DNA from: Stenocarpella maydis
Taxonomy: Eukaryota; Ascomycota; Sordariomycetes; Diaporthales; Diaporthaceae
Direction: 5' to 3'
Assembly: GCA_002270565.1 (NCBI GenBank)
Contig: NQMI01000097.1
Location: 62,001-126,000 of the forward strand
DNA length: 64,000 bases
Positions within the stretch are counted from its first letter, which is position 1. Every line of letters starts with the position of its first letter. A model generated the notes under the pieces. It was given only the letters and a program-made list of their open reading frames with translations. It was not told the DNA's origin and searched no databases. The translations under genes and the position numbers were made by a program. This document shows, in pieces, positions 12,144 to 23,728 of this stretch.

Positions 12144-14029
12144 AGCGACCCTCGAGATACAAGGGGGGAAATGAATCCCTGAATGATGAGTGTACTTCTG
12201 GTCATGATAGAAAGCGGTTTGATTTTTGGATTGTTACACTTGAGAACATATAGAAGCCGGTCACAAGAGTAGACTCAGTGTGTCCTTTTCCCTATATGAT
12301 CTGTCCATCTCCTTGGTACGGAACCGGTTCAGGATAAACCCAAGCATGGTCTTGCCCGAAGCTGGGCTACCTGCCTATCTACAATAAGAAGTGCCACGAT
12401 GATCTGGCGCAAGTATATTCCATGAAGATAGTATTTCCACTTCTCGGATCCTTGCGACGGTTAAAAGCCAGGTGAGAGGTGGTTGTCGTCAGGCAAATGA
12501 AAGGCCTCTTAGCTGAGCCGTCATACAGCGTAAATCTTGACATCCCGTATCATAAGTTGTTAGTAAATGATACTGGATATCCTAAGACGAACATATATTC
12601 ATCAAATCACGGATATAGAAACCAGAGGTATGATGTGCATTGTGCTGTTACTTTTGCTGTTATAATTGAGGAAGAGGTGCGTGCGACTGATCCGTGTCTA
12701 CACAATTGATTCTGGCCACTACTTGCATGTCGGCCTATGGGTCAAGGAAAACCAGTTGCGGTCCCAAGGTGCGCAGAATAAGATACGTGCCAAGAGTGTA
12801 AAGGTATTTGGCCTCCTTCGCAATGGTCACTCCAAGAAACGAGGTCCCTCGCGGATTTCATTGACAAATCCTTCTAGGGATGTAGGACCGCAGACGCGCC
12901 GCCCACCGCGACTGGGAATACACAACTCGAGCTCAATGAAACCACACCATAGAAATAGAAATCATGTACACTAGAAGCGAAAACAACATGTAAAACATCC
13001 GTGGTATCTAATTATTTGGGGTGCTTGTCTAGGGTTGTTTGCTGCGTATGCGCTGGCCTTCAGCAATGTCGGGTCTCCCAGGGCCTTGCAAACTCTACAT
13101 TCGACAGATTGTCTCGAGCGTCTGCGTTGATTGATTTGGAACGTGTGTTCGCCATTTTCCATGTGCAAACGGGCCCCGCTCTTACTAAGTATATGTACCG
13201 CCTCAGTTCATGTGTATTGTCCTTATCAGGTCGTCACCCCAACTTTCTCGACAACGACACCCAGATTAGAGACTCCACGTGGTGCAACTGCCTGTACTTA
13301 CATACAAGAGGTCTTTTGTCTGCGGTGGGCATGGTCGCGTCGCGTTGCTGGGCCAGACAGCCAATCCCCTGAACACCTACCGACGACATTATTTCATCCC
13401 AAAACGGTACTGACCTAGCTTCACCCACCAGATAATTTGCCGTCCGCTTCCAAGGTTGCTTCAACCACCTTACCCGCAGTGTAGCGGGCAAGTTTAGGGG
13501 AATATAAAGATCTGACCACCCCAAAACTTCATCTCTGTCTCTCCTGAAGTCATTCAACTTCGCAGTCCCATGCTGTCGCAATCAAAGTCCTTTTAGATCC
13601 ATAATTGTCGACGCGACCCAATGAAGGAATATTATCTTCTCTTCTTTCTGCTATCAGCCGTGTCTTGTCCTGATTAGACACCTTTTGTTCCAAACCCTCT
13701 CTTCACATCTTCATCAGGGCGAAGCCAGCACCTATACCACAGGAGCCAGTACTTATTTCACCACGCTTGCGACGTCGACCAAGTCGAAGTACTTAAGTAC
13801 CTTCTAATCACTGTCTTGCTACATGGGTAGGCAGTAGGTGGCACCTCTAGCTTCCGATTTACACCAACTCGACATCCTCAAGCGAGAACTGGTGCGTGAA
13901 GCTTAGGTAACCTCTATCGCAGCATAATTATTCGCCTTTTGGCTTTGCAATCACAATCTGGCGTTTCTGAATACCGAATCCTCCTCAAAGATTACATCAT
14001 CTCTCTATAAATAAAAATCGATTTCCGCC
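12144..14029. other. Gene-poor spacer
   Basis: Moderately AT-rich DNA between inositol oxygenase and the paralogue relic. The open frames are short, lie on both strands and lack motifs. I see no gene or clear repeat. Confidence 0.45.
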
Positions 14030-14709
14030 ATGGCTTCCTCTGCCAGCATTCCAAGGTTCTCAACAATTCTGCCACCATTTCTCCATGCACCGGCACCCTC
14101 AGCAAGCTCGCCGCCAAGCTGCGGACCAAGATTGAGAAGGCAAGGGGAAAACGCACAAGAAGAAGGCGGCCTCTAATGAAACCAGAGAAACAGCCATGAG
14201 GCTGAAGCTTGACACCAAGTCGGCCCAGGCCGTCAGCCTGCAACCCTAGCATTTTGGAGTCGTCATTCTGGCCGTTCCCACAACAAAGAGCAGGGGCAGG
14301 TCACCACCATCCAGCCTACGGGTCCTATAGAGTATGTCCCAGCTGTCGCGGTCAAGCGTAGGGACGGCTGCGAGCAGACTCTGCACATCATCACCATTGG
14401 AGAACACCAAATACAAGGAGCATGCCATCATCGTCCTGCCAGAGGGTATTGGGAGGGAGGGCGAGAAGGTCGATCACCCAACCGCCAACGACACTCTCAA
14501 CAACAAACAAGAGAAGGGATGCGAAGCGGGCGGCAGAAAGGCCAAGTGGGCTTCCCAACGAAAGGCCTAGTGGGCTTCCCAACGAAAGGCCTTCAAGGCC
14601 AAGGCCAAGAACTTGGCTCAGGCTCTGGTCCTTCGGTCGCGGTCGTGGTTGGCATCGTGTTCGCCCGCTTGTCTTAGCTGTTGACCTCGTACTCAATATA
14701 AACAACTAG
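14030..14709 (+). pseudogene. Broken paralogue of the small membrane-protein gene at 15508
   Basis: Translation in shifting frames aligns with the intact 166-aa protein just downstream. Near 14090-14150 the frame reads GTLSKLAAKLRTKIEKAR, against STLKAISTKVNQKLENAK in the gene. At 14530-14620 RKAKWASQRKAFKAKAKNLAQA matches RKAKWAARRIAFKKTAKKVGDA. At 14650-14709 VVVGIVFA followed by PLVLAVDLVLN matches GIVFAPVILAADMVLS. A perfect 24-bp tandem duplication (14546-14569 and 14570-14593, last base differing) introduces a TAG at 14568-14570. Further frame changes separate the three blocks, and the Pro/His-rich stretch between them does not align. I read this as a decayed tandem duplicate. An alternative is a divergent gene with unrecognised introns, but the stop inside an exact duplication argues against that. 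Confidence 0.65.
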
Positions 14710-15507
14710 TACACCCCTCTGGCAACGGCAAGCTGGGCGGCAAAATGAATTTCACCTTACCAGAAGACCAAGTTTCAGCCAGCAAAAGTTAATTTGTATA
14801 ATAATTGTGCGCACGACGTAAAAATCACAATTCAGTTGCTGCAACAACTAAGGCACGTGCCTAGGTACCTAGGTACTTTGCACCCCGCCGACTTCACAAG
14901 TAACATTGTTCTCAGAATCAACTTGATACAATTCACCTGTATCCATCCAGATAGGTAACTTGATTAAGTTCACCTGTACGTACTTAGATAGATAACTTGA
15001 TCTAATTCACTTGCCTTGACGGGTGCACAGGCGCTGGCACGAGAAGCATAAATACCTGGCCACCTCCGACCACCAACTTTCTTCCTTCCTTCAAACTCGA
15101 CTTTGCACCTCTGGGTTGTCCATCTACTTGCCCATCAGAGGCATCATCAAAACACCTTGAGGATCAATCTCTTGTCCCTGACTTGATCGTCTTCTATCGA
15201 CGGTCCTCATCGCAACATCACTCAGCAACGCTTTCGAGAAATTGCGCACTCATCACACTCGATCGTGAAGCCCACAAATCTGGCAAACAATCCATCAATT
15301 TGCGCCCGAGCGGGCAGGTGTAGCTGGTAAGCAACCTTTTATGGCCTTGGCAAACTCATGTGGGACCCCAAACCATAATTCAACATCTAACCTTATCACC
15401 AGAACGCCTTCCACCTTGCGAACCTGCCGCGGTAGTCAATACTACCTCGACATCCTCAAAAAAACAACCTGAGTACCACGTCCTACCAGAGACCAAGCTC
15501 ATCCACC
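14710..15507. other. Intergenic with tandem repeat and promoter-like DNA
   Basis: This holds the 37-bp tandem repeat listed separately and a TATA-like CATAAATACC near 15046. A pyrimidine-rich leader runs up to the CACCATG start of the downstream gene. Confidence 0.5.
14920..15022. repeat. 37-bp imperfect tandem repeat, about 2.7 copies
   Basis: Copies begin at 14920, 14957 and 14994, each with AACTTGAT followed by a TTCACCTG-like core. Spacing is exactly 37 bp. The second copy differs from the first at several positions and the third is partial. It lies about 0.5 kb upstream of the small membrane-protein gene. Confidence 0.8.
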
Positions 15508-16008
15508 ATGTCTCCGTCGTCCACCCTCAAGGCCATTTCTACCAAGGTCAACCAAAAGCTCGAGAATGCCAAGCGCCACATCAAGGCTGCCGGAGACCAC
15601 AACAGAAAACCCACCGCGCAACATACTGGAAACGATGACGACAAGCACCAGGTTATGGCTGCCGTCGCTCCGGAGCACCACAGCAATGGCATGCTCAGCC
15701 CCACCCCGGCCATCAGCTGTGACTCAAAGCAACAGAAGTCAGCACGGAAACTGGCCAAGAGGGAGGCTCGCAAGGCCAAGTGGGCAGCCAGACGCATTGC
15801 TTTCAAGAAGACGGCCAAGAAAGTTGGTGACGCCCTTATCCTCCCGCCAGCAATTCTCGGCGGCATCGTCTTTGCTCCCGTCATACTGGCGGCAGACATG
15901 GTCCTCTCAGCGGTTAATGCGGTGGTTTGGGTGGTGCTAGATATGCTAGAGGCGCTGTTTTATGGAGCGGTGGTGATTTGGATGGTGTACAGGGATGATG
16001 AATTGTGA
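15508..16008 (+). CDS. Small basic protein with C-terminal membrane segments, unknown function
   Basis: A 166-aa protein with a strong start context (CCACCATGT). The N half is hydrophilic and basic with a helical stretch (TKVNQKLENAKRHIKAA), and the middle is Lys/Arg/Ala-rich (SARKLAKREARKAKWAARR). The last 55 residues are strongly hydrophobic, with two or more predicted membrane segments (PPAILGGIVFAPVILAADMVL and AVVWVVLDMLEALFYGAVVIWMVY). There is no signal peptide, so it could be a tail-anchored or reticulon-like membrane protein. The stop can be read directly (GAATTG TGA), or GTGAGT at 16005 may open an intron to 16076 followed by a stop; either way the last residue alone changes. I do not recognise the family. 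A broken paralogue lies 1.5 kb upstream. Confidence 0.6.
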   Translation: MSPSSTLKAISTKVNQKLENAKRHIKAAGDHNRKPTAQHTGNDDDKHQVMAAVAPEHHSNGMLSPTPAISCDSKQQKSARKLAKREARKAKWAARRIAFKKTAKKVGDALILPPAILGGIVFAPVILAADMVLSAVNAVVWVVLDMLEALFYGAVVIWMVYRDDEL

Positions 16009-16835
16009 GTCTAAAAACGCCGGTTGCTGGGGTGGATCCAACAGATGGGAGCTCTGCTAACACATTAAATCACCAGCTGACGGCGATATACCCTTTGCTA
16101 TGGAGGAACACATGAGTAGACAGAAAATCTCTGGGTCTCAGAATGTTAGCAGCATGGGTTATACCTAGTTAGACTGGATCATGTTGTGGTCCAAGGCGCC
16201 CTGGGGTGCGAGTAACTAGAGGGCTCTTGGTAACTCTTGTCAACTGGTGCTTCTAGCTACACAATGCAACATGAAGTCACAGGGAGAGAATGGGTTTCTC
16301 ATGTAGTCCCTTTCCAAGAGTAAGATCACGGTTGCTCATGGAACCTAAAGTGTTTTGCCGCAACAGTTAGCCAATATGAATAGAGGTCCGTGATCAAGAC
16401 CAAGTTGTGTACTGTGCGGCACGGGGCCACGGAGATGTGCCCCGAGTTGTTATGGTTGACCAGTTATGGCTCTGAGTCTTTGACGAACGTCAGTTTGTTG
16501 GCGCATTTTCTCTATGCTCCTGGTCTTTCCGCTTGGCATAAACTCATACTACCCATTTAGATACTGTTATCACATCGTCTCCAAAGAGATGGGGCCGTAA
16601 TAAGATGAACTCATCAGGAATCCACAAACGTCTTTGTGAGAAACTTCATCAATCCAACGTCCATATCATGTCAGCCTGGGATCTTGGTAAGTGTGATCAG
16701 ATTTGGGATGAGTATCGTGAGGTCCACTTTGGCTAAATTACCTGATAGCATCGATCATTATCGACCAACGCTCCAATGTGTTCTTTGACCGGACAGAGCC
16801 ATTAGGCCTCCGGCCAGAGGTGACGGGAATATTTT
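16009..16835. other. Spacer, nothing supported
   Basis: Downstream flank of the small membrane-protein gene. No open frame with recognisable features. Confidence 0.45.
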
Positions 16836-18019
16836 GTGACCATTGGTGTTGTCAACCTCTATACAACAATTTCCTCGCAAGTAATTTGGCAGAACGTTGC
16901 GAGGGTCCACCACAGCCGTGGCGGCCGTGGCACAAACTGGCAGAGCCAGAAACATCTGGACATCAATCCAGAGGGCACACTACTCAGGGAAGCCCAGCAT
17001 ATTGCGAAAGAACTGCATATCATGCAAAACAGCTTTTCTAGCAGCTTGGCGTCGTCAAAAGCCCTCAGAAGTGTTCAAAGCACATAAATGGAAACTCGAA
17101 GTCGCTGCAGAGAATGCCATTATTGCAGTCCTTCGCCGACTCATTCAATGAGCACGCAATATAACCCCCAGGGAACGCCGGGTCTGCCTCTTTGGCCGAG
17201 ATGAACTTCCTTGAAGAACTGGTTATAGAGGTTACTGGCCAAATGTCTGAGATCACGAGTCTGGAAACTGCCTCATGTCAGACCTGGACCCAGGAAAGAC
17301 CTCTGAATGAAGAACCAATGCTGGTTTTCACCCGATTACACAGGGGCTTAGCTACTCAAACAACATCAGGCGAGCACGAAGCGAAAGCCGCAATTGAGAG
17401 GGCAGGCCAGAGTACCGAACAAGGAAAAGCCACCATGGCTTTCACTACCATAACGATCATAACTTTCATGAGCCAGACGCACATCGGATGACCGAAATTG
17501 CATTAGTTAGCTAACATGCGCAACAAATCTCAGACGCCCCTGGGATTATTCACCACTCAGGGGCGCTGGTCGCAAGGCGCTTGCTAGCCAGTACGCCTAC
17601 AGGTGTAAGTGTCTTTTCCAGACCCTTCATGTACGTCAAACCCGCTTGAAGATTACGACACAACAGTCCGCATCTCCGCAGCGACCGTACTGATCGCCCT
17701 GTCACTGGCGTTCAAAACCCAGATCCTGATGTTCCTCAAGTCGCCGAAAGACCCGAAAGCTAAATGGCAGGACATGAGAGCCGAGTGGGAAGATTTAAAA
17801 CCCAAATTGAGTGGCAGAAAGTCGGAACCTGTTGGAAAGTCAACCAGGAGGCATGACGACGGCGAACGTCATGGAAACTATGATGTGGGAGGTGAAGGTA
17901 CGACAAGGGAGGGCCAACAACACGAAATAGACGGCGCTACTAGTAAGGGCTACTACCAACTCAACGGCTTGAGAGGCAGGCTGGTTGAACAGCGCTGGAT
18001 ACATGGAGACTCGGTGTGA
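16836..18019 (+). pseudogene. Relic resembling a fungal CorA-like transporter C-terminal region
   Basis: Three open segments follow one another: 16836-17087, 17192-17491 and 17609-18019. The first has a helical ELHIMQ region. The second has a helical stretch (FLEELVIEVTGQMSEI) and then AIERAGQSTEQGKATMAFTTITIITF. That last part resembles the helix plus first membrane segment of fungal CorA-like Mg2+ transporter proteins, but it runs out of frame where the GMN-type motif should come. The third segment (TVRISAATVLIALSLAFKTQILMFL followed by a charged tail) could be the second membrane helix. No clean set of introns joins the pieces, and an in-frame stop separates the first two. I infer a degraded gene; an unusual intact gene is possible. 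The family assignment is tentative. Confidence 0.35.
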
Positions 18020-20087
18020 TTGACTGTGCATCGGGCGGAATGTTTCCGACAAACCGTCACGATATAGAACAAGTTATTTCCCTCGAAATCTCTTTGCTCG
18101 TGTATTGGACAACGAAAGCACGTGTGTCCCTGTCATTGTATGAGTCTCTAAAAGAACGTTCGTCATTCCGTTCATTTACCACAGCTGCACGATATCACTA
18201 CTAGTACGTCTATTCCACGCAACACAGCCACCTGTAGACACCTTTTAAAAGTTCGAAACGTCACAGCGGAGCCCAATATGGCTTAACTGGATTTCTGCAC
18301 GCCCCCCCCCCCAAAAAAAAAGAGGTCGAAATGTCATCATGTGGCCTGGAATAGCCTTCAGAGCCTATTACCGAGGTACTTCAAGCTCTTGAGTAACCTT
18401 GGGAAAAAGAGTTAATAGCCGTAGGGCTGTAGGGCCCGGCGGCTTCATTGGCCTATCACATAGATCGCGTGGCCGCGTAGCCGCGTAGCGGACACCCGAG
18501 TAAAGATCGTCTCTGCGTACACGGGGACCCCCTGGTCCCTGGTTTCGTTTTTAATCCGGTCGTACTTCGCTTTAAAAAAGGAGCTGCGGCGGTCCTACAG
18601 GGTATCAGGTCTCTGCATGAGTGTTTCTAGAAACACCAGGAACTGGTTGCCGGCGTTAGTCGGATCTCCCGGCACACACATCCGGGCTCCAAGTTTGGTC
18701 CGAGACTCCAGGCAAGCAGCAAAACTTAGGAGCTTCCGTTCCTGGGTCAATTGGTGTCGAGGCATGACACGATTTGATTGCACTCTTACCTAGGTACACT
18801 ATGTACGGGGCCTTTCAGCCGACTGCCCACTTAATATTGATTGGGGGGGGTGGCGAGCTTACGCGTATCGCTTGGAAACACCAGTTAAACGCCTGACCTC
18901 CGGGCCGACTGGCGTGTTGTTCATTGTGTACTCGGGGCTACCACTATTCAGTATGATAGCATAGGATGTAGGTACGGCCCTGCGGATGAAGACTTGGGCG
19001 CTCCGCATGTGATGCCATGGACAGGCTTGAGCAATTTGAATGATTCAGGCGAACCGGCCCACCGGCACAGGACGAGTTATGCTGAGGTTCTAGGTTTCGG
19101 CAGGTGGCATTTGCGGAATACCACGGTACATGGTATTGCGGAGTAGAGGTGTTCGATGTGGGCTGGTCCACGCGGATGTTGATCCGCTCACGGCATGGTT
19201 CGCCCGGAAGATGCTGGCTGCCCCACAATTCGCGCATATGTACCTACATCCTGCATGCACTAGGACTTCTTCCCCGCAGTGTTTGGGGTAAATTTGCCCC
19301 AGCTTTTTGGTTATTGGAGAGAACCCCCTGAGATGCCTGTCACCCTCCAGCCATCAGATACTCCGGAGGAGAGAAAGGTCGTTGGAGCAAAAGGCCCCGG
19401 GGGGAATATACTATCGCTTTCGTCTGAAGACATGAGCCGAGACAGCTTATCAGATCAAGATAGTCAGCCGTACTAGTGCCTGGAGCCTAAACCCATCAAG
19501 CTTATTTATCGTTCGTCGGACCGCTCGCCAAGGCGAGCTCGAGACACCCCCTGCCCCAGTAAACCTTCGAAAAGCCTTGGGCACTTGTGGATTATTTGTT
19601 CCTCCTGACTGCCACCACGCGATCCGGGCATCCCTGCTTTGGGACACCAAGCTGGGGGACATCTTTCCAAAAAGCACATGCCCCGGGGCGATTCCAATTT
19701 CGACACCGCTGCTGTGGGAGTGGGGAGCATGAAATACGAGTATTCGTCTGTCCGTCTATTCGTCACTCGTCTCCATGGTTGTTGGCTGTCTTGTCGCTTG
19801 CCGACACCAAGTACCGCCCCGGCTTAGTGTAGCCTGTGTTCGGCCGTTTTCTCTCAGGGGCACCCCAGCCGCAGCCCAAGGACTTGTTTCCGGGGCCATA
19901 GACGCGTTATTTTCCAGAGGGCCTACGTCAGTGCTGGCAGCCAGCGGCCCCAGCAGCAAAGCTGGGCGTCTTCTTAAGATGCCGCCATCGTCCCAACCTG
20001 GATGCCCCATGTGCCTGCTGTCTCTGAGATACCAAGCTCCTGCAGCAAGCCTACGACCACACAGCTGATCTACAGAGGCCCGACAGC
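18020..20087. other. Long spacer with homopolymer runs
   Basis: Contains adjacent poly-C and poly-A runs near 18302-18322, a repeated GCCGCGTAG (18471-18487) and a G run near 18842-18850. Open frames overlap on both strands without motifs. The last part is the promoter of the esterase gene. I support no gene. Confidence 0.45.
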
Positions 20088-21831
20088 ATGAGGTCTCAGC
20101 AGTGCCTCGCCTCCTTGCCCAAGGGCTTGGCCCTGGTGGCTTGTCTGGCTGCCAATGCCGTGTATGGCCAGAACAGCTCCTTCACAAGCGGATGCACCAG
20201 CCTCGCCGGCACCCTCGCCACCCTGATGCCCAACGTGACGGTCCAGTCCGCCGTGCCTGTCGCCGCCGGCACGAACCTCACATTCCCCAGCGTTGACCCG
20301 ACCTGCCAGACGCCCTACCAGGTCGTCAGCAGTGATGTCTGTCGAGTAATCCTGTTCGTGCCCACCTCTGACCGGTCCAACCTCACCATGGAGGTGTGGC
20401 TGCCCCCGGCCGAGGCCTGGACAGGCCGTTTCCTGAGTACTGGTAACGGCGGCCTGGGAGGCTGCATACAGTTTACAGATTTGGATTACACCACTTCCCT
20501 TGGTGAGTCTTCTTGACACCTCCAAAGCCGTCCTCGGTCCCGAGTATAGGCTGCGTTTAGAAGAATGCTTGAGTCTTGTCTCTTGGGCCCTAGCTGACCC
20601 CCTTCCCCCCCCCCCCAAAACAGGTTTTGCGGCCGTCGGTACCAACAACGGCCACAACGGCAACAAGGGCGACGCCTTCTACGAGAACGAGGAAGTCGTA
20701 CTTGATTTCGCGTACCGCGCCATGCACACTGGAGTTGTGCTGGGCAAGGAGGTTTCAACGGCCTTCTACGGAAAGCCGTATGACAAATCGTACTACCTTG
20801 GCTGCTCTACTGGTGGCCGTCAGGGCTTCAAGGAAGCACAGGACTACCCAGATGACTTCGACGGCCTGGTCATTGGCGCTCCCGCCCTGGCATTCAACAA
20901 CCTGTCATCGTGGTCGGGCTCCTTCTACGTCAAGACTGGCCCGGTGAACTCGTCGACATTCGTTCCGTTGAACTTGTGGTCAGCCATCCATGAGGATATT
21001 CTCAACCAATGTGATGGTATCGATGGCTACGTGGACGGCATCATTGAGGACCCGGCTCTCTGCATCTACCGCCCTGAGGCCCTCATATGCGGACCCGGCA
21101 ACTCGACCAACTGCCTCACCGGCGAGCAAGCCGAGACTGTCCGGCAGATCTTCACCCCTATCTACGGACTAGATGGGAAAATCACCTTCCCAGCGATGCA
21201 GCCAGGCTCTGAGGAGGAGGCAGCTTTCATCTACTACAATGGCCAACCATTCCAGTACACAACTGGCTGGTATGACGACGCCATCTATAATAACAAGAGC
21301 TGGGATCCAGCAACCCTTGGGCCCAAGGACTACGCGTTTGCCGCGGCCAAGAACCCCGGAGACATTGAGACCTGGAAGGGTGACCTCTCCGCCGTGCGCG
21401 ACAGGGGCTCCAAGATCCTGCACTACCACGGCCAAGCTGACCCCATCATCACGAGCTTCAACTCCCCGCGGTACTACAACCATGTCTCCCGCACCATGAA
21501 CCTCCCCTCGTCAGACCTGGATGAGTTCTATCGTTTCTTCCGCATCAGCGGCATGGGCCACTGCTCGGGAGGTAACGGTGCTACATTCATCGGCCAGAGC
21601 ACGGCGGGCAACGCCACCCTGAACCCGGATGGCAACGTGTTGATGGCGATGGTGCGCTGGGTCGAGGAGGGACAAGCCCCTGACAGCATCCTGGGCACGG
21701 CTTATGTCAACGAGACCAAGGCCTCTGGGGAGATTGCGTTCCAGAGGAGGCATTGCAAGTATCCTCTCCGGAACGTCTACTCGGGCAAAGGGGACCCGAC
21801 GAAGCCGGACAGCTGGCAGTGTATCATATAA
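20088..21831 (+). CDS. Secreted feruloyl esterase/tannase family protein
   Basis: This enzyme hydrolyses ester bonds of ferulate or gallate in plant polymers outside the cell. Exons 20088-20502 and 20624-21831 flank intron 20503-20623 (GTGAGT..GCTGAC..ACAG, with a long C run before the acceptor) and give 540 aa. The N terminus has a signal peptide (hydrophobic LALVACLAANAVYG). The tannase-fold signature is present: nucleophile in CSTGGRQGFKEAQDYPDDFDG, acid in YHGQADPI, and histidine paired with cysteine in ISGMGHCSGG (the CS-D-HC motif). A calcium-loop-like DGIDGYVDGIIEDP segment and several NXS/T glycosylation sites fit secretion. Closest in layout to type-B feruloyl esterases; tannase activity cannot be excluded from sequence. 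Confidence 0.92.
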
Positions 21832-22267
21832 TCCGTACATGCCTAGGCCCGGCGTTTAGAGTCGATCCAATCAGTACTGATGGGGGTGCCCTGGCTGGGG
21901 GGCGATTTGTACATACATACTTCGATAAGATAGTTCTCCCGTTCAGATTATCTGAGTGCTTGGAAATATATCAAAATCCTATTCGGGTAACATGCCGGCG
22001 AAATTGCCGATTCTACCGAACATCACCGTGAACCTACACGTGTAGCTGCCGAATGACGCGACTCCGAACGAGACCGGCTGACAAGTAAGTGAAAGGGGCA
22101 TCAGTCTGGGGCCATTTTGCTATGGTTCCACCCACTCCTGCAGGCTGGGCACCTGGCGGGGTTCCACTTATTACTATGTATAGGCCGATGTAAAGCCGCG
22201 CCCACTATTACCATGTAGATATCACCGTTCGACACCCAACGCAGCCTCCCCGTCAAGAGCAGCCAGC
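21832..22267. other. Intergenic between esterase and NmrA-like gene
   Basis: Same-orientation spacer. It holds the esterase 3' flank and the NmrA-like promoter. Nothing else is recognisable. Confidence 0.5.
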
Positions 22268-23478
22268 ATGCCCAACACTACAGGGCCCAGACTCGTCGTC
22301 GTCGTGGGCGCGACCGGCAACCAAGGCGGCTCAGTTGCCCGGCGGTTCCTCCGTGAGGGAAGCGACCGCTTCCACGTGCGCGGCCTGACTCGGGACCCCA
22401 GCAGCGGCCCCGCCAGAGATCTGACCGCCCTGGGGGCGGAGATGGTCCGCGCCGATCTCAACGACGCTGGGTCCCTCGAGGCGGCCTTCAAGGGCGCCAA
22501 CGTCATCTTCAGCGTCACCAACTACTGGGAGCCGTTCTACCCGGCCAACATCGAGGCCAGCCGGGCCCGGGCCAGGGCGCTGGGGCTGGGCGGCGTGAGG
22601 GAGTATGCCGGGCGCGCCGAGCTTGCGCAGGGGAGGAACATCGCGGACGCTGCTGCTGCGACGGCCGACTCTCTGGATGTGAACGGGTTCATTGCCTCGA
22701 CGCTCAGCCACGCCGGGCGGTGCAGCGGTGGGCGGTTCAGGGAGCTGTATCACTTTGACGCCAAGGCGGAGGTGTTCCCTTACTACGTGAGGGAGAAGCA
22801 CCCGCGGCTGGCGGCCAAGATGAGCTGCGTCCAGACGGGATACTTCATGGCCAGCCATAGGATCCTGCCCGACTCGTACTTTGCAAAGGTTTGTCAATCC
22901 CACACCACTGCCACGCCAAGGCCGCTCTGTATGTGCCGGACCAGCTCACCCCTCCCCCAGTTGCACGATGGGAGCTTTGAGATGCGCTTCTGCACCGATC
23001 CGGGCGCGCCCGTGCCCCAGTTCGACCCGGTTGCAGACATGGGGACCTTTGTTTATGCCGTGTACCAGATGTCGTCATGGCCTGGCAGGGAGTACATCGC
23101 AGAAGGGACAACATGTACGTGGCCTGAGTGGATTGCAGCCTGGAGTAAGGCAACTGGGACGCCGGCCACCTTCCGCCAGATCTCAAGAGAATCCATGATC
23201 AAGGCATGCGGAGACGAGGACTTCGGAGGTGAGATTGCTGACATGTACGACTACGCATCTGATCCGGGATATGAAGGAGGCAAGACACTGCTGAGAGCAG
23301 AGGACCTGCAGAAGGTGAGTGGTTCCCGTCCCAGGCTTCACCAAAAGTTATAAGTCAGCGGCTGAGATAGAACAAGGCTGGTCTCGACTGCCCCATGACG
23401 GATTTAGAAAGCTGGATGCTAAGACAGGACTGGTCCTGCGTCCTAGATAAACCTGCAACTGACTCGGTACCTAAGTAG
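22268..23478 (+). CDS. NmrA-like family NAD(P)-binding protein
   Basis: An atypical short-chain dehydrogenase of the NmrA/HSCARG type. These usually bind dinucleotides and act as redox sensors or regulators rather than enzymes. Exons 22268-22888, 22961-23314 and 23371-23478 give 360 aa. Intron 1 is 22889-22960 (72 nt and in frame, GTTTGT..CCCCAG). Intron 2 is 23315-23370 (GTGAGT..GCTGAGATAG). Visible features are the Rossmann motif VVVGATGNQGGSVARRFL, RGLTRDPSS for phosphate binding, ADLNDAGSLEAAFKGANVIFSVTNYWEPF, FDAKAEVFPYYVREKHP and the NmrA-typical GYFMASH. The C terminus (GLDCPMTDLESWMLRQDWSC) appears only after intron 2 is removed. The catalytic YxxxK of true SDR enzymes is not evident. 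The protein sits between the esterase and a small hypothetical gene. Confidence 0.88.
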
Positions 23479-23728
23479 GTATGGTGATGCCTGCGCAGTC
23501 AATGTTTGTTAGCAGCCTAGTGTTATCCCCAGCTCTGAGGGAGCCATATCGATCAGCCTCTTGTACGGGGGCTTGAACAGCAAAACTGGCCATCAAGACA
23601 TGATATATACATCATTGAGTTCCATGTTCTAACCCTTTAGTGCAATTATGTCCCTTGCCAAGTCCTGTGCCGTTGTCCCAAATGATATTTGAGCATCCGT
23701 AGGCTAAAATCAAGCAACCGTACCTTGT

